This document shows positions 16,565-25,265 of a DNA stretch of 64,000 nucleotides, piece by piece; position 1 is the stretch's first letter; each line of letters begins with the position of its first letter. The translations under genes and the position numbers were made by a program. The notes below the pieces were generated by a model, which was given only the letters and a program-made list of their open reading frames with translations, did no database searches and was not told where the DNA came from. Location of the stretch: NCBI RefSeq assembly GCF_025150245.1, contig NZ_CP102279.1, positions 2,043,423-2,107,422 on the forward strand. Direction: 5' to 3'. This DNA comes from Dorea formicigenerans (GTDB lineage: Bacteria; Bacillota; Clostridia; Lachnospirales; Lachnospiraceae).

Positions 16565-17680
16565 TTATGCTACACCTTGTTGTCCTTTCTTACATGCTAC
16601 TTCGAATTCTCTTAATTTTCTTTTTGCTTCTTCACTCAAATTTCCCGGCACATCAATCTGGACCGTCACATATTGATCTCCATGCTGATTCTTATCTTTC
16701 ATAGAAACAATTCCTTTGCCTCTCAAACGAATCTTTGTTCCGGACTGAGTTCCCGGATTAATCTTGCACAATACATTTCCGTGAAGTGTCTCAACCTTCG
16801 CCTCACCACCAAGTACTGCTGTTGTGAATGGAACTCTGACTGTTGTGTAAACATCCATGCCCTTCCGTTCATATCCTGGTTTTGATGCGACTTTCACTTT
16901 CAGAAGAAGATCTCCTGCTTTTCCGCCATTGATTCCCGGATTTCCTTTTCCGCGAAGCCGAATACTCTTACCCGTATCAATGCCGGCCGGAATCTTTACC
17001 TTCAATGCTTTGCCTACTGCTTTTCCATTATTTTCCGTCAAATGTATGACTTTCTCACAACCAAAGGCAGCTTCGTCAAATCCTACTGTAATTTCTGCTG
17101 TAACATCTGCTCCGCCCTGGCTGTAATTTCCATACGATCCACTTTCGCCAAAGCCACTTCCACTAAAGCCGCTTCCTCCAAAGCCACTTCCACTAAAACC
17201 AGTGCCGCCAAAGCCACTTCTTCCAAAGCCACTTCCACTAAAGCCACTCCTTGATCCTTTCGAAGAACTTCTTGTAGCGCCGCCAAAGCCACCAAAGCTT
17301 CCTCCAAAAATGTTCTTCAGGAAATCGTCCATATCGCCATTTCCTTCAAAATGATATTCATGGAATGTACCGTCCGGTCCTGCATACTGGTAAGTACCGC
17401 CTCCATTTCTGCTATAAGCGCCACCATAAGCACCACCTGCTGCACCGCTTCCATCGAATGCAGCATGACCAAACTGGTCGTACATTTTTTTCTTTTCCGG
17501 GTCACTTAATATATTGTAGGCTTCTGTTGCTTCCTTGAAGCGCTCTGCCGCCTGTGCATTTCCCTGATTTGTATCCGGGTGGTATTTTTTTGCCAGTTTG
17601 CGATATGCCTTTTTTATTGTGTTCTTGTCTGCATCCCGGCTAACTCCTAGGACTTCATAATAATCTCTTTTTGCTGACAT
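16565..17680 (-). CDS. DnaJ-like (CbpA-type) co-chaperone
   Basis: A 371-residue J-domain protein. The ATG at 17680 begins the J domain (RDYYEVLGV, with HPD in KKYHPDTNQ). Next comes an unusually repetitive Gly/Ser/Phe-rich linker (about 110-190, SGFG-type units). Two C-terminal substrate-binding domains follow (DVTAEITVGFDEAAFG, LRGKGNPG, LRGKGI). The cysteine zinc-finger domain of true DnaJ is absent, as in CbpA. It probably stimulates DnaK on unfolded clients. No CIRCE element is visible upstream. Confidence 0.9.
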   Translation of the reverse strand: MSAKRDYYEVLGVSRDADKNTIKKAYRKLAKKYHPDTNQGNAQAAERFKEATEAYNILSDPEKKKMYDQFGHAAFDGSGAAGGAYGGAYSRNGGGTYQYAGPDGTFHEYHFEGNGDMDDFLKNIFGGSFGGFGGATRSSSKGSRSGFSGSGFGRSGFGGTGFSGSGFGGSGFSGSGFGESGSYGNYSQGGADVTAEITVGFDEAAFGCEKVIHLTENNGKAVGKALKVKIPAGIDTGKSIRLRGKGNPGINGGKAGDLLLKVKVASKPGYERKGMDVYTTVRVPFTTAVLGGEAKVETLHGNVLCKINPGTQSGTKIRLRGKGIVSMKDKNQHGDQYVTVQIDVPGNLSEEAKRKLREFEVACKKGQQGVA

Positions 17681-17761
17681 AATCTGTTCCTCCCTTAGTT
17701 TGCTGTTTTTCATATTCAAGAATGTCTGCAGATTGTATTCTGATACCCTCTGATATCTTAA

Positions 17762-17793
17762 ATTACCCCACAGGAATTTACCTGTGGGGTAAT
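17762..17793. terminator. Strong hairpin between psd and the DnaJ-like gene
   Basis: ATTACCCCACAGG pairs with CCTGTGGGGTAAT around a six-base loop. It lies after psd and about 80 bp before the DnaJ-like start. Only short T-runs flank it, so it may be the terminator of the phospholipid operon or a leader structure. Confidence 0.55.
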
Positions 17794-17912
17794 CATATCT
17801 GCCATAAAACATAATTTCTCGATTACTTCAGAACTCTCTTTTGTTCTACTTGTAATATAACACTCATTTTTTATAATGTCAACATAAGATTATATTTTTT
17901 TAACGCCCGGAA

Positions 17913-18788
17913 TTATTCATATTTACAACCAATAGGCTCGCCCATTTTTACCAATGTCTCTGCCTGTGCTTTTGTATTGTGGATAATATCCTTGTCCGGT
18001 TCTGCCATGCCAGGCTCTGTCATCACCACAATCGTAGAACCACCGAATTCGAACATTCCTTTTTCGTCACCACGTTTTACCTGAGCAGAATCTTCTTCAT
18101 GATTATTGATTTTCCCAACCATCAAAGCTCCTACTTCCATAAGAAGGATTGTTCCTAGCTCCTTTGTCTTTAGAAGACAGTATTCCCTCGAATTCATTTT
18201 GTAAATTGGATAGTAATCATTTGCCACTGGGTTCACTGTATGAAGTACGCCGCGAATCTTCCGCTGCCTTGACTTTCGTCCATCTGCCACATAGCAGTAC
18301 CGGTGATAATCATCCACTGTCAGACGGATCACATAAATCCAGCCGCCCATATAACGTTCTGCCAAACGCTCATCTTTTAAAAGCTGCGCTGCCGAGTACT
18401 GTGTGTGTTTGATCCAGAATCTCCCTTTCTGCGTGATTGGATATGCAGTGACTTTTCCGTCGCTTGGGCTGATCAGAATATTTTTCTGTTCATTGATCGG
18501 TCTTTGCTCCGCCTTGATCTTCCTTGTAAAAAATGCATTATAGGAATCAAATTCCTGCTTTTCATAAATACCAAGATCAATGTGATTCTTTTTTACAAAG
18601 GAAGGGATTATCCTCCTGGAAAGTCTTGTACTTAAAAACTTTCCACAAATATCAGAAACTGCCGGAGACAAAAATGGGCGGAGCAGCATTCTGGTCAGCG
18701 CATGACCATAAATAACTTCTAACAGGTGATCCTGTCCAGTCGTTCCGTCTATTTTCGTTCCATCACGAGTGATATATGTCACAGCCAT
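17913..18788 (-). CDS. psd: Phosphatidylserine decarboxylase
   Basis: A 291-residue proenzyme that makes phosphatidylethanolamine from phosphatidylserine. The self-cleavage site is the GGST in FEFGGSTIVVMTEPG near residue 240, where the Ser becomes the pyruvoyl group. Other family marks are SPSDGKVTAYP and DDYHRYCYVADG. It is the last gene of a PAP2, flippase-like, pssA, psd operon, so both steps from CDP-diacylglycerol to PE are encoded together. Confidence 0.93.
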   Translation of the reverse strand: MAVTYITRDGTKIDGTTGQDHLLEVIYGHALTRMLLRPFLSPAVSDICGKFLSTRLSRRIIPSFVKKNHIDLGIYEKQEFDSYNAFFTRKIKAEQRPINEQKNILISPSDGKVTAYPITQKGRFWIKHTQYSAAQLLKDERLAERYMGGWIYVIRLTVDDYHRYCYVADGRKSRQRKIRGVLHTVNPVANDYYPIYKMNSREYCLLKTKELGTILLMEVGALMVGKINNHEEDSAQVKRGDEKGMFEFGGSTIVVMTEPGMAEPDKDIIHNTKAQAETLVKMGEPIGCKYE

Positions 18789-18860
18789 GTCTTTTCCCTC
18801 ACTTAATGTTCAATCTCTCATATATTCTTTCACGATTCCACCTGACTTTGCAGGAATTCT

Positions 18861-19481
18861 CTACCAGATATGCAGTCCATGCAGCACTGCCAGTGCGACA
18901 ATGACAACCATGACAGTCTGTCCCAGCTTCTTCGGCTTGCGGAGTCTGAAATTTGTGATAAACAAAAGTCCGATGATCAGTACAAGCGCATGCAAGGCAA
19001 TGATAAAATCTTTGCCAAGTATCGGACGGAACACATATAAAATAGGAAGTGCAACTGCCATAGAAGTAATCGGAAGTCCTTGATAACATTCCCTGTTTTC
19101 CGTAGTCTCTTCCTGACGGATTTCTTCAGACACATTATACCATGCCAGACGGATCAGTCCTGCCAGCACATAGAACATCAGAATCGTAACTCCGATACCA
19201 TGGTTCATTCCCATACGATATGCAATCAATGAAGGTCCCACACCAAAGCAGATAATATCTGCCAACGAATCAATCTGAATTCCAAACTTTTTCTCCACTT
19301 CAGTACGATTTTTTTTCGTCCGGGCAATCTTGCCGTCAAACATATCACAAAATCCTGACAGTGCCAGACAGACAATCGCCATTCTCGGATAACCATTCAC
19401 GGAAAACAGCATTCCCCCCATCGAAATCAATACACTTACATACGTCAGCACTACTGTGTAATCATATACACCTAACATCAT
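18861..19481 (-). CDS. pssA: CDP-diacylglycerol-serine O-phosphatidyltransferase
   Basis: A 206-residue membrane enzyme that makes phosphatidylserine. The CDP-alcohol phosphatidyltransferase motif is seen as DMFDGKIARTKKNR followed by GIQIDSLADIICFG, matching the DGxxAR-Gx3Dx3D pattern with its metal-binding aspartates. There are about six helices. It lies 18 bp after the flippase-like gene and upstream of psd, whose substrate it makes. Confidence 0.93.
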   Translation of the reverse strand: MMLGVYDYTVVLTYVSVLISMGGMLFSVNGYPRMAIVCLALSGFCDMFDGKIARTKKNRTEVEKKFGIQIDSLADIICFGVGPSLIAYRMGMNHGIGVTILMFYVLAGLIRLAWYNVSEEIRQEETTENRECYQGLPITSMAVALPILYVFRPILGKDFIIALHALVLIIGLLFITNFRLRKPKKLGQTVMVVIVALAVLHGLHIW

Positions 19482-19499
19482 TCATTTTCCTCAACTTTC

Positions 19500-20531
19500 T
19501 TATCCCTTTTTAACATTTCTTCCTATTGTAAAATTCGCAACAATTGTAAGCAGTGCACTTAAGAGCAGCTCGGTGTAATATCCCAGGCCACGGCTTAAGA
19601 GCATTCCCGGAAGCAATAACTTACTTCCAAATATTGGTAAAAATATTCTTAAAAATAACTGTTCGCTGATTCCCATTCCTCCTGGCAGTGGCAACATATC
19701 CACAGCCACAGAGATGGTTCCCTGCAATATAATTATGACAAATGCAGAACTTCCGGAGAGTCCAAATGCTTTATATACAAACCAGGTTGCCGCGAATAAT
19801 GCAAATCTCTGGAATACTGTAATTGCAAACACTTCCACAAGCACCCATACATGCTCCCGCAGATACACCGCCGTCGCACGGTACTGATCCATAGAAGCAT
19901 TCAACTTTTCAAGTCTTGAACTCTTTTTCTTCATCAAATGCATTTTTTCCAGAAGGTCAAGTCCTTTTACAAGAATTGATCTTGCAAGCATCGGATGAAA
20001 TACAAGTACCAGCATTCCTGACACACAGAATACATTGAGTGCCGTCCCCAGATAAAAAATGTGACGAACCCGGTAAAGGTGTGCCTTAATAAAGCCCTGA
20101 CCAAAAATTGTCAGTGTAACTCCGATTACCACAAGTACCAGCTTATATGTAATAGTCACGATCATAAGAACAAGCGTAGACACCGGAATCGGAATCTTCT
20201 CTTTTTTCATATAATATATCTGAGCCGGCTGTCCGCCTGTCGCTGACGGAGTAATACAGCTAAAGAAAAAACCGACCGAGGAAAATAAAAAACAGGTCCA
20301 TTTTTTCAGTTTGATTCCAAGCGTGTGCATCATATAAAAAATGATGATGGATTCACCCCAGATAAAAATCACGACACAGATCACACCCGGAATCAGCCAA
20401 AGCGGATCCACAGTCTTCACAATGTGGACGATTTTTCCAAGATCCTCCCCGTGAAAGACGCCATACAGTGTTCCGGCAAATACAAGGATCAGGAATACTA
20501 TATTAAATATCATTTTTTTCTTATCTGCCAT
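19500..20531 (-). CDS. Flippase-like (UPF0104/YbhN) membrane protein
   Basis: A 343-residue protein with about eight membrane segments, related to the transmembrane part of lysylphosphatidylglycerol synthase (MprF). Diagnostic stretches are FFSCITPSATGGQPAQIYYMKK and PLPGGMGISEQLFLRI. Family members are thought to move or flip lipids. The location between PAP2 and pssA supports a role in membrane lipid handling. Its start overlaps the end of the PAP2 gene by 11 bp, implying coupled translation. Confidence 0.85.
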   Translation of the reverse strand: MADKKKMIFNIVFLILVFAGTLYGVFHGEDLGKIVHIVKTVDPLWLIPGVICVVIFIWGESIIIFYMMHTLGIKLKKWTCFLFSSVGFFFSCITPSATGGQPAQIYYMKKEKIPIPVSTLVLMIVTITYKLVLVVIGVTLTIFGQGFIKAHLYRVRHIFYLGTALNVFCVSGMLVLVFHPMLARSILVKGLDLLEKMHLMKKKSSRLEKLNASMDQYRATAVYLREHVWVLVEVFAITVFQRFALFAATWFVYKAFGLSGSSAFVIIILQGTISVAVDMLPLPGGMGISEQLFLRIFLPIFGSKLLLPGMLLSRGLGYYTELLLSALLTIVANFTIGRNVKKG

Positions 20532-21300
20532 TCTTCCTTCCCCCTGTCAGCTGTTTCCTTTTGGCCCGAAAAAACAAATCCTTCCATACATGTTTCAGCC
20601 GGTTAATGATATGTTGCAGCCAATCTGACATATTTTCAATGATTCTCTGATAAATCCGATATCCATTCGTACGTCTGCTGATCTGCCATGTTACTTCTGC
20701 CACCAAAATTCCACTAAATACATCAACCAGTACATGCTGTCTGAGCGCAAGGGTAGAAATAAATACCAGAACTGCGATAATCTCAGACAAATTTTGGTAC
20801 CACTTTGGAACATTTTCACATTTTCTAAGTCCTATACAGCAAAACCAGCTCGCCATACAGTGAATAGACGGAAACAAATTTACCGGCTTGTCAATCTGGT
20901 ACAGGAAACGAACTGCACCAGTAAAGATATCACTGCCTGTAAGTTCCGGTCTTGTATTTGTAGTTGGGAAAAATACAAAACAGACAAAACAGATCAGCCG
21001 CGCATAAAAGTCAGCAGTAAAAAATTGATACCTGTGTTCCTCTTTCTGCGCCGCAATGAGTAGATAATTCACAACCCAGAATATATAGCATCCAAAATAA
21101 ATTATGATGAATTGCGGCATAAATGGAACAATCCTGTCAACAGAACTCGACAGATTGTGTACCACAATTCCTGTTTTAATTAAGGGTGCACCCCAGTATA
21201 CCACAGAATTCAACAAAAATGTAAATATCGGTGGCAATAAAATTCTTAAGATTTCTTTTTTCTCTTTTTTACACATTTTCTCTCTGCTTAATTTGTTCAT
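20521..21300 (-). CDS. PAP2-family phosphatase
   Basis: A 259-residue membrane protein with the PAP2 signature: NLFPSIHCMASWF (domain 2) and LRQHVLVDVFSG (domain 3). The first motif is replaced by a weaker one around TTNTRPE. Members remove phosphate from lipid phosphates such as phosphatidic acid or undecaprenyl pyrophosphate, or act as inositolphosphorylceramide-type transferases. It starts the phospholipid operon. A second start (MCKKEKKE) nine residues in is also possible. Confidence 0.85.
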   Translation of the reverse strand: MNKLSREKMCKKEKKEILRILLPPIFTFLLNSVVYWGAPLIKTGIVVHNLSSSVDRIVPFMPQFIIIYFGCYIFWVVNYLLIAAQKEEHRYQFFTADFYARLICFVCFVFFPTTNTRPELTGSDIFTGAVRFLYQIDKPVNLFPSIHCMASWFCCIGLRKCENVPKWYQNLSEIIAVLVFISTLALRQHVLVDVFSGILVAEVTWQISRRTNGYRIYQRIIENMSDWLQHIINRLKHVWKDLFFRAKRKQLTGGRKNGR

Positions 21301-21441
21301 AATACCTATTTTATACGCAGAAAATAAAATAACAACATACTTTAGAATATCTTAATAAAATTTATGAGTTTCCTTAAGAAACTGTGGAGTTTCGGCACTC
21401 TGCTAAGCTTTCCAGACCCTTTTGTCATATGCACACACGCT

Positions 21442-21482
21442 AAAAAGCCGACTAAATAAGTGATTTTCTCATTTAGTCAGCT
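21442..21482 (-). terminator. Terminator of the MetE-like gene
   Basis: On the minus strand AGCTGACTAAAT pairs with ATTTAGTCGGCT and is followed by TTTTAGC. It lies about 70 bp after the stop of the methionine synthase-like gene. Confidence 0.75.
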
Positions 21483-21551
21483 GATATATATTTTCAAGAC
21501 TCATTCATAATCCTCAATGTGAATTTCCAGTCTGCCTGGCAAACAGATTTT

Positions 21552-22655
21552 TTATAAGAAGTCCTTGCAGGATACAAGAAGGTCTATCTTCTTCCACTGC
21601 GTCTCTTCGTCAATACAGTTTCCTTCTTCCACGGAAGCAAATCCACACTGCGGGGAAAGTGCAATCTGCTCTCCCACTACCGCTTTTGCTTCCTCATAAC
21701 GTTTCTTAATTTCATCGTGGTCTTCCAGAACAGGATTCTTTGTGGAGATCAGCCCTGCCACAAAGAGAGCGTCCTTATCTTTTAACACTTTCCAAGGTTC
21801 AAAAGAACCTGAGCGCGCATCGTCATACTCTACAAAGAATGCATCATACGGAATGTCTGCAATGACTGGTGCCACTGCATCATAAAATCCAGAAAATAAC
21901 GGATTCCCTTTGAAATTTCCTTTGCAGAAATGTGTTGCAACAACCATATCAACAGGCTTCTTTTCCAATGCTTTTGTGGACACATTCCAAAACCAGTTCA
22001 ACACCTCTTTCTGCGTATAACCAAGTGCTTCTACTTTCTGTAAAAACTTCTCATCAATCAGGTAGGTCCATGAAGTATCGTCAATCTGCAGATAGCGGCA
22101 TCCATGATCATAAAAATCCAAAATTGCCTCCTGATAAGCCTTTGCAATATCATCAATCAAAGCTTTTAAATCTCTTCCATAATACGGAGTTTCTTTGTTG
22201 CCAAGCTGAAGGAAGTGATCGATCAGAATCATATTCGGACCGGAAATACATTTCTTCGCAGTCACACCTTCATACTGGGATGCCAGCCTGTGAAGATAAT
22301 CCCATGCTTCCACCTCCGGGTGAACCTTATTCTTGTCATAGAAAATCTTTCCTGTCACTGTTCCAAGCTCGATTTCATTACTCGTTCCATTGATTTCCTT
22401 CGTAAAATGAATTGTATCAAATCCATCGAACTCTTTCAGCCAGTCCAGATGCCACCAGCGGCGGCGGAACTCTCCATCTGTGATAAATGGAAGGCCATGC
22501 TCCACTTCTTTTTTAACCAGCTTTGTAATCTCCTCGTCCTCAACCTTTTTCAAATCTTCTCTTGTGATTGCACCACTTTTAAACTCTGCTCTCGCTTTTT
22601 TAATTGCCTCCGGGCGGAGGAAAGAACCTACAATATCATACTTTATCTGAATCAT
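21552..22655 (-). CDS. MetE C-terminal-like methyltransferase (YxjG/YxjH type)
   Basis: A 367-residue protein matching the short, single-domain relatives of cobalamin-independent methionine synthase. Visible marks are VGSFLRPEAIKKAR, FITDGEFRRRWWH, a zinc-ligand region in VATHFCKGN, FFVEYDDARSGSFEP, LISTKNPVLED and SPQCGFAS. The ATG at 22655 has AAAAGGAG ahead of it. The methyl donor may be methyl-THF, methylcobalamin protein or another small molecule. No SAM riboswitch is seen in the short leader. Confidence 0.85.
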   Translation of the reverse strand: MIQIKYDIVGSFLRPEAIKKARAEFKSGAITREDLKKVEDEEITKLVKKEVEHGLPFITDGEFRRRWWHLDWLKEFDGFDTIHFTKEINGTSNEIELGTVTGKIFYDKNKVHPEVEAWDYLHRLASQYEGVTAKKCISGPNMILIDHFLQLGNKETPYYGRDLKALIDDIAKAYQEAILDFYDHGCRYLQIDDTSWTYLIDEKFLQKVEALGYTQKEVLNWFWNVSTKALEKKPVDMVVATHFCKGNFKGNPLFSGFYDAVAPVIADIPYDAFFVEYDDARSGSFEPWKVLKDKDALFVAGLISTKNPVLEDHDEIKKRYEEAKAVVGEQIALSPQCGFASVEEGNCIDEETQWKKIDLLVSCKDFL

Positions 22656-22746
22656 ATCAAAATCTCCTTTTCCCATGTTTTTTGCTATCCTCTTCATGCA
22701 TTACACTATACAAGAGAAAAGAAGATTTGAAAAATACATAAAAAGC

Positions 22747-22781
22747 GCAGTTTGTCATAACTTTAAGTTATGGCAAACTGC
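22747..22781 (-). terminator. Terminator overlapping the end of a hypothetical gene
   Basis: GCAGTTTGCCATAACTT pairs with AAGTTATGACAAACTGC and GCTTTTTAT follows on the minus strand. It includes the last codons of the upstream hypothetical gene. Confidence 0.8.
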
Positions 22782-23102
22782 ATTTCTTAAGAAATCATTT
22801 TTCCATTGTGTCTGTTGGTCAGTATCGTCTAAATCTTCCTGATCTTGTGAAATATAATTGTCTCGAACAATATCTGCACTTTCTTCATATAAATGTTCCA
22901 GCGCCTCGAATTTTTCTTCAAACTGCCCGGAAAATTTGTTCCAGATCTGTGCACGATATTTCTGAAACCCGAAAAGATCTGTCAGATAACTAAACCGCTC
23001 CAAATCCTCAAATGTCATTTTTCTATTTTCAAGTAAAATATCTCTGTCCTTCTCTCCACAAAAATACAAAAATGCATATTTTTCAATATCTGCCTGATTC
23101 AT
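22755..23102 (-). CDS. Hypothetical protein
   Basis: A 115-residue, strongly acidic and soluble protein rich in Asp, Glu, Phe and Tyr. The start at 23102 (MNQADIEKYAF) is preceded by GAGGCGGAAT and is preferred to an in-frame start 36 bp upstream. No domain is recognised. The last residues (VCHNLKL) are encoded inside the terminator stem, so the C-terminus may be evolutionarily recent. Confidence 0.6.
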   Translation of the reverse strand: MNQADIEKYAFLYFCGEKDRDILLENRKMTFEDLERFSYLTDLFGFQKYRAQIWNKFSGQFEEKFEALEHLYEESADIVRDNYISQDQEDLDDTDQQTQWKNDFLRNAVCHNLKL

Positions 23103-23255
23103 ATTCCGCCTCCTCTTTTTTGTTCCGTTTTGCCTCACTTTTACAACCGATTTTATCTTGATTCAACTGCAAAATCAATAGAAAAGGTGCAAAAAACGAG
23201 ACAAAATTTGAGACTAATAAACGATACATTACAGATGTCGAAATCAATGCATTTA

Positions 23256-24599
23256 CTATATATTTTGATACTTATCTTCGTGGTGCTCCAGCCAGATAAA
23301 GACACCAACACAAATCACTACAGAAATGAGTGAGCCTGCCGGAGCTGCACATCCCATTGGGAACAGCGTATCCTTAAAATGCACTGACGCATAGTAGGAT
23401 AGTGGGATTCTCGCACACACAATCGATATCGAATTATGAATGAACGAAATCACTGACAGACCATATGCATAGAAATATCCACTCAGGCAGAAATGAATTC
23501 CTGCGAAAATGCAGTCTGACGCATAGCTGCGAAGATATCCGGCTCCACTTACTGCAACTGCACCATCATTTGTAAATAATCCTACCAGCGGAACTGACAC
23601 AAACTGTACGATAATCGTCATAATTAATCCATATGTCACCGTAATCATCAGCACATATTTTAATGTCAGCTTTGCACGGTCGTGTTTTCCCGCTCCGATA
23701 TTCTGCGCCACAAGTGCTGAGATTGTAGACATCATAGACGATGGAACAAGGAATAAAATACTGATGATCTTCTCCACAATTCCAACTGCTGCCGCATCTG
23801 TCAGTCCTCGCTGGTTTGCAAAAATCGTGATTACAACAAAAGATACCTGGATGAAACCGTCCTGCAGGCACACCGGAACTCCGACCTTTAAAATATTTTT
23901 CATGGTCATGCGTTTCGGTCTGAAATCCGATTTTTCCAGACGAATTCCACCCTTTCTTTTCAAAATCACAACCATCGATACAACTACACTGATTGCCTGT
24001 GCGATTGTCGTTCCAAGGGCGGCACCGGCTGCATCCAACCCCAGCAGCCCAATAAACAGATAATCCAATCCGATATTGGCCGCACATGCCACCGCAATAA
24101 AATACATCGGACTCTTAGAATCCCCCATCCCCCGGAAAATGGAGCTGATAATATTATAAGCTGTGATAAAAGGAATCCCTATAAAACAAATAGTCAGATA
24201 ACGAACTGTCCCTTCTACTGCCTCCGCCGGAGTAGACATTATTCCCACAATTGGTCGGACAAGCACAAGAAGGACTGCCATCAGAACCATAGCTATTCCC
24301 ATAAACATCGTCACCGTATTTCCGATACATTCCGCTGCCTGCCGTTTATTTTTTGCACCGATACTACGACCGATCATCACTGTCGAACCCATGGCAAGTC
24401 CCACTATCATTACCGTTAACATATGCATGATCTGACTTCCGATCGACACTGCTGTCGTACTGCTGACTCCTCCGAACTGCCCTACAATGAACAGATCTGC
24501 CATTCCATATAATGTCTGTAAAAAGTATGACAACAAGTACGGTAAAGAAAAATAAACTACCGTCTTGAACACACTGCCACTCGTCAAATCTCTCTCCAT
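23256..24599 (-). CDS. MATE-family efflux transporter
   Basis: A 447-residue protein with 12 predicted membrane segments. It has the MATE features YFSLPYLLSYFLQTLYGMADLFIVGQFGG and a second related half beginning near VPVCLQDGFIQ. Such proteins export cationic compounds or metabolites using Na+ or H+ gradients. The substrate is not evident. The gene appears independent of its neighbours. Confidence 0.92.
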   Translation of the reverse strand: MERDLTSGSVFKTVVYFSLPYLLSYFLQTLYGMADLFIVGQFGGVSSTTAVSIGSQIMHMLTVMIVGLAMGSTVMIGRSIGAKNKRQAAECIGNTVTMFMGIAMVLMAVLLVLVRPIVGIMSTPAEAVEGTVRYLTICFIGIPFITAYNIISSIFRGMGDSKSPMYFIAVACAANIGLDYLFIGLLGLDAAGAALGTTIAQAISVVVSMVVILKRKGGIRLEKSDFRPKRMTMKNILKVGVPVCLQDGFIQVSFVVITIFANQRGLTDAAAVGIVEKIISILFLVPSSMMSTISALVAQNIGAGKHDRAKLTLKYVLMITVTYGLIMTIIVQFVSVPLVGLFTNDGAVAVSGAGYLRSYASDCIFAGIHFCLSGYFYAYGLSVISFIHNSISIVCARIPLSYYASVHFKDTLFPMGCAAPAGSLISVVICVGVFIWLEHHEDKYQNI

Positions 24600-24658
24600 A
24601 ATAAAAATTACCTTTAAATCCTACTTCTGTATTTTCTCCATTTTACATATATTCTGGA

Positions 24659-25174
24659 TTATTTCTTTCCATACTTTCTCTTTAAGCCCGGCATCTTTTC
24701 TTCCATCATTTTCAAGAACCTGTCTTTTTCTCCTGAATCCATTCCATCTTTCGCAATAATTGTGATCTGCCACTCCTTTGTAAAGAGAAGGAAATAATGC
24801 TCTGTCTCAATTAATGTATCCATAACTTCATATCTGACTGCATTTTTCCCACCGGAAAGCGGATTCTGGATCAGAATATCTGCATCGCGAAATACAATTG
24901 GTGCGATCACTTCTTTTTTTCCATAAAGCTCATCCAATTTTTTCAGGAATCCTTTAATCTGTTTGCTCTCGATCATTTTTAATTCCCCATAAAAAATGAC
25001 AATTGCAAATACTGCCAGCAACATCGTAGACGGTCTTCCTGCCAACATACAATATGCTGCCAGCAGCACAAATGCTGCACTGGCAATTGCACTGATCTTA
25101 CGGATTCCCGGCTTGATCAGATATTTTCTCGCCTCTTTTAATGCTGACTCATTAATAACCGACTGTACTTCCAT
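24659..25174 (-). CDS. YcxB-like membrane protein
   Basis: A 171-residue protein with two adjacent membrane helices (about residues 28-65) and a C-terminal soluble part. The soluble part resembles YcxB-like proteins (KNAVRYEVMDTLIETEHYFLLFTKEWQITIIAKDGM). Function is unknown. It lies 90 bp after the UbiB-like gene on the same strand. Confidence 0.65.
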   Translation of the reverse strand: MEVQSVINESALKEARKYLIKPGIRKISAIASAAFVLLAAYCMLAGRPSTMLLAVFAIVIFYGELKMIESKQIKGFLKKLDELYGKKEVIAPIVFRDADILIQNPLSGGKNAVRYEVMDTLIETEHYFLLFTKEWQITIIAKDGMDSGEKDRFLKMMEEKMPGLKRKYGKK

Positions 25175-25265
25175 TTTAACCTCTCCTCATATTTTATTCC
25201 TTATCACTTTTCAGATATTACAGCATATTTTTCCAAGCCTCAGGCTGCCTCTGCCTCAGACTCGA

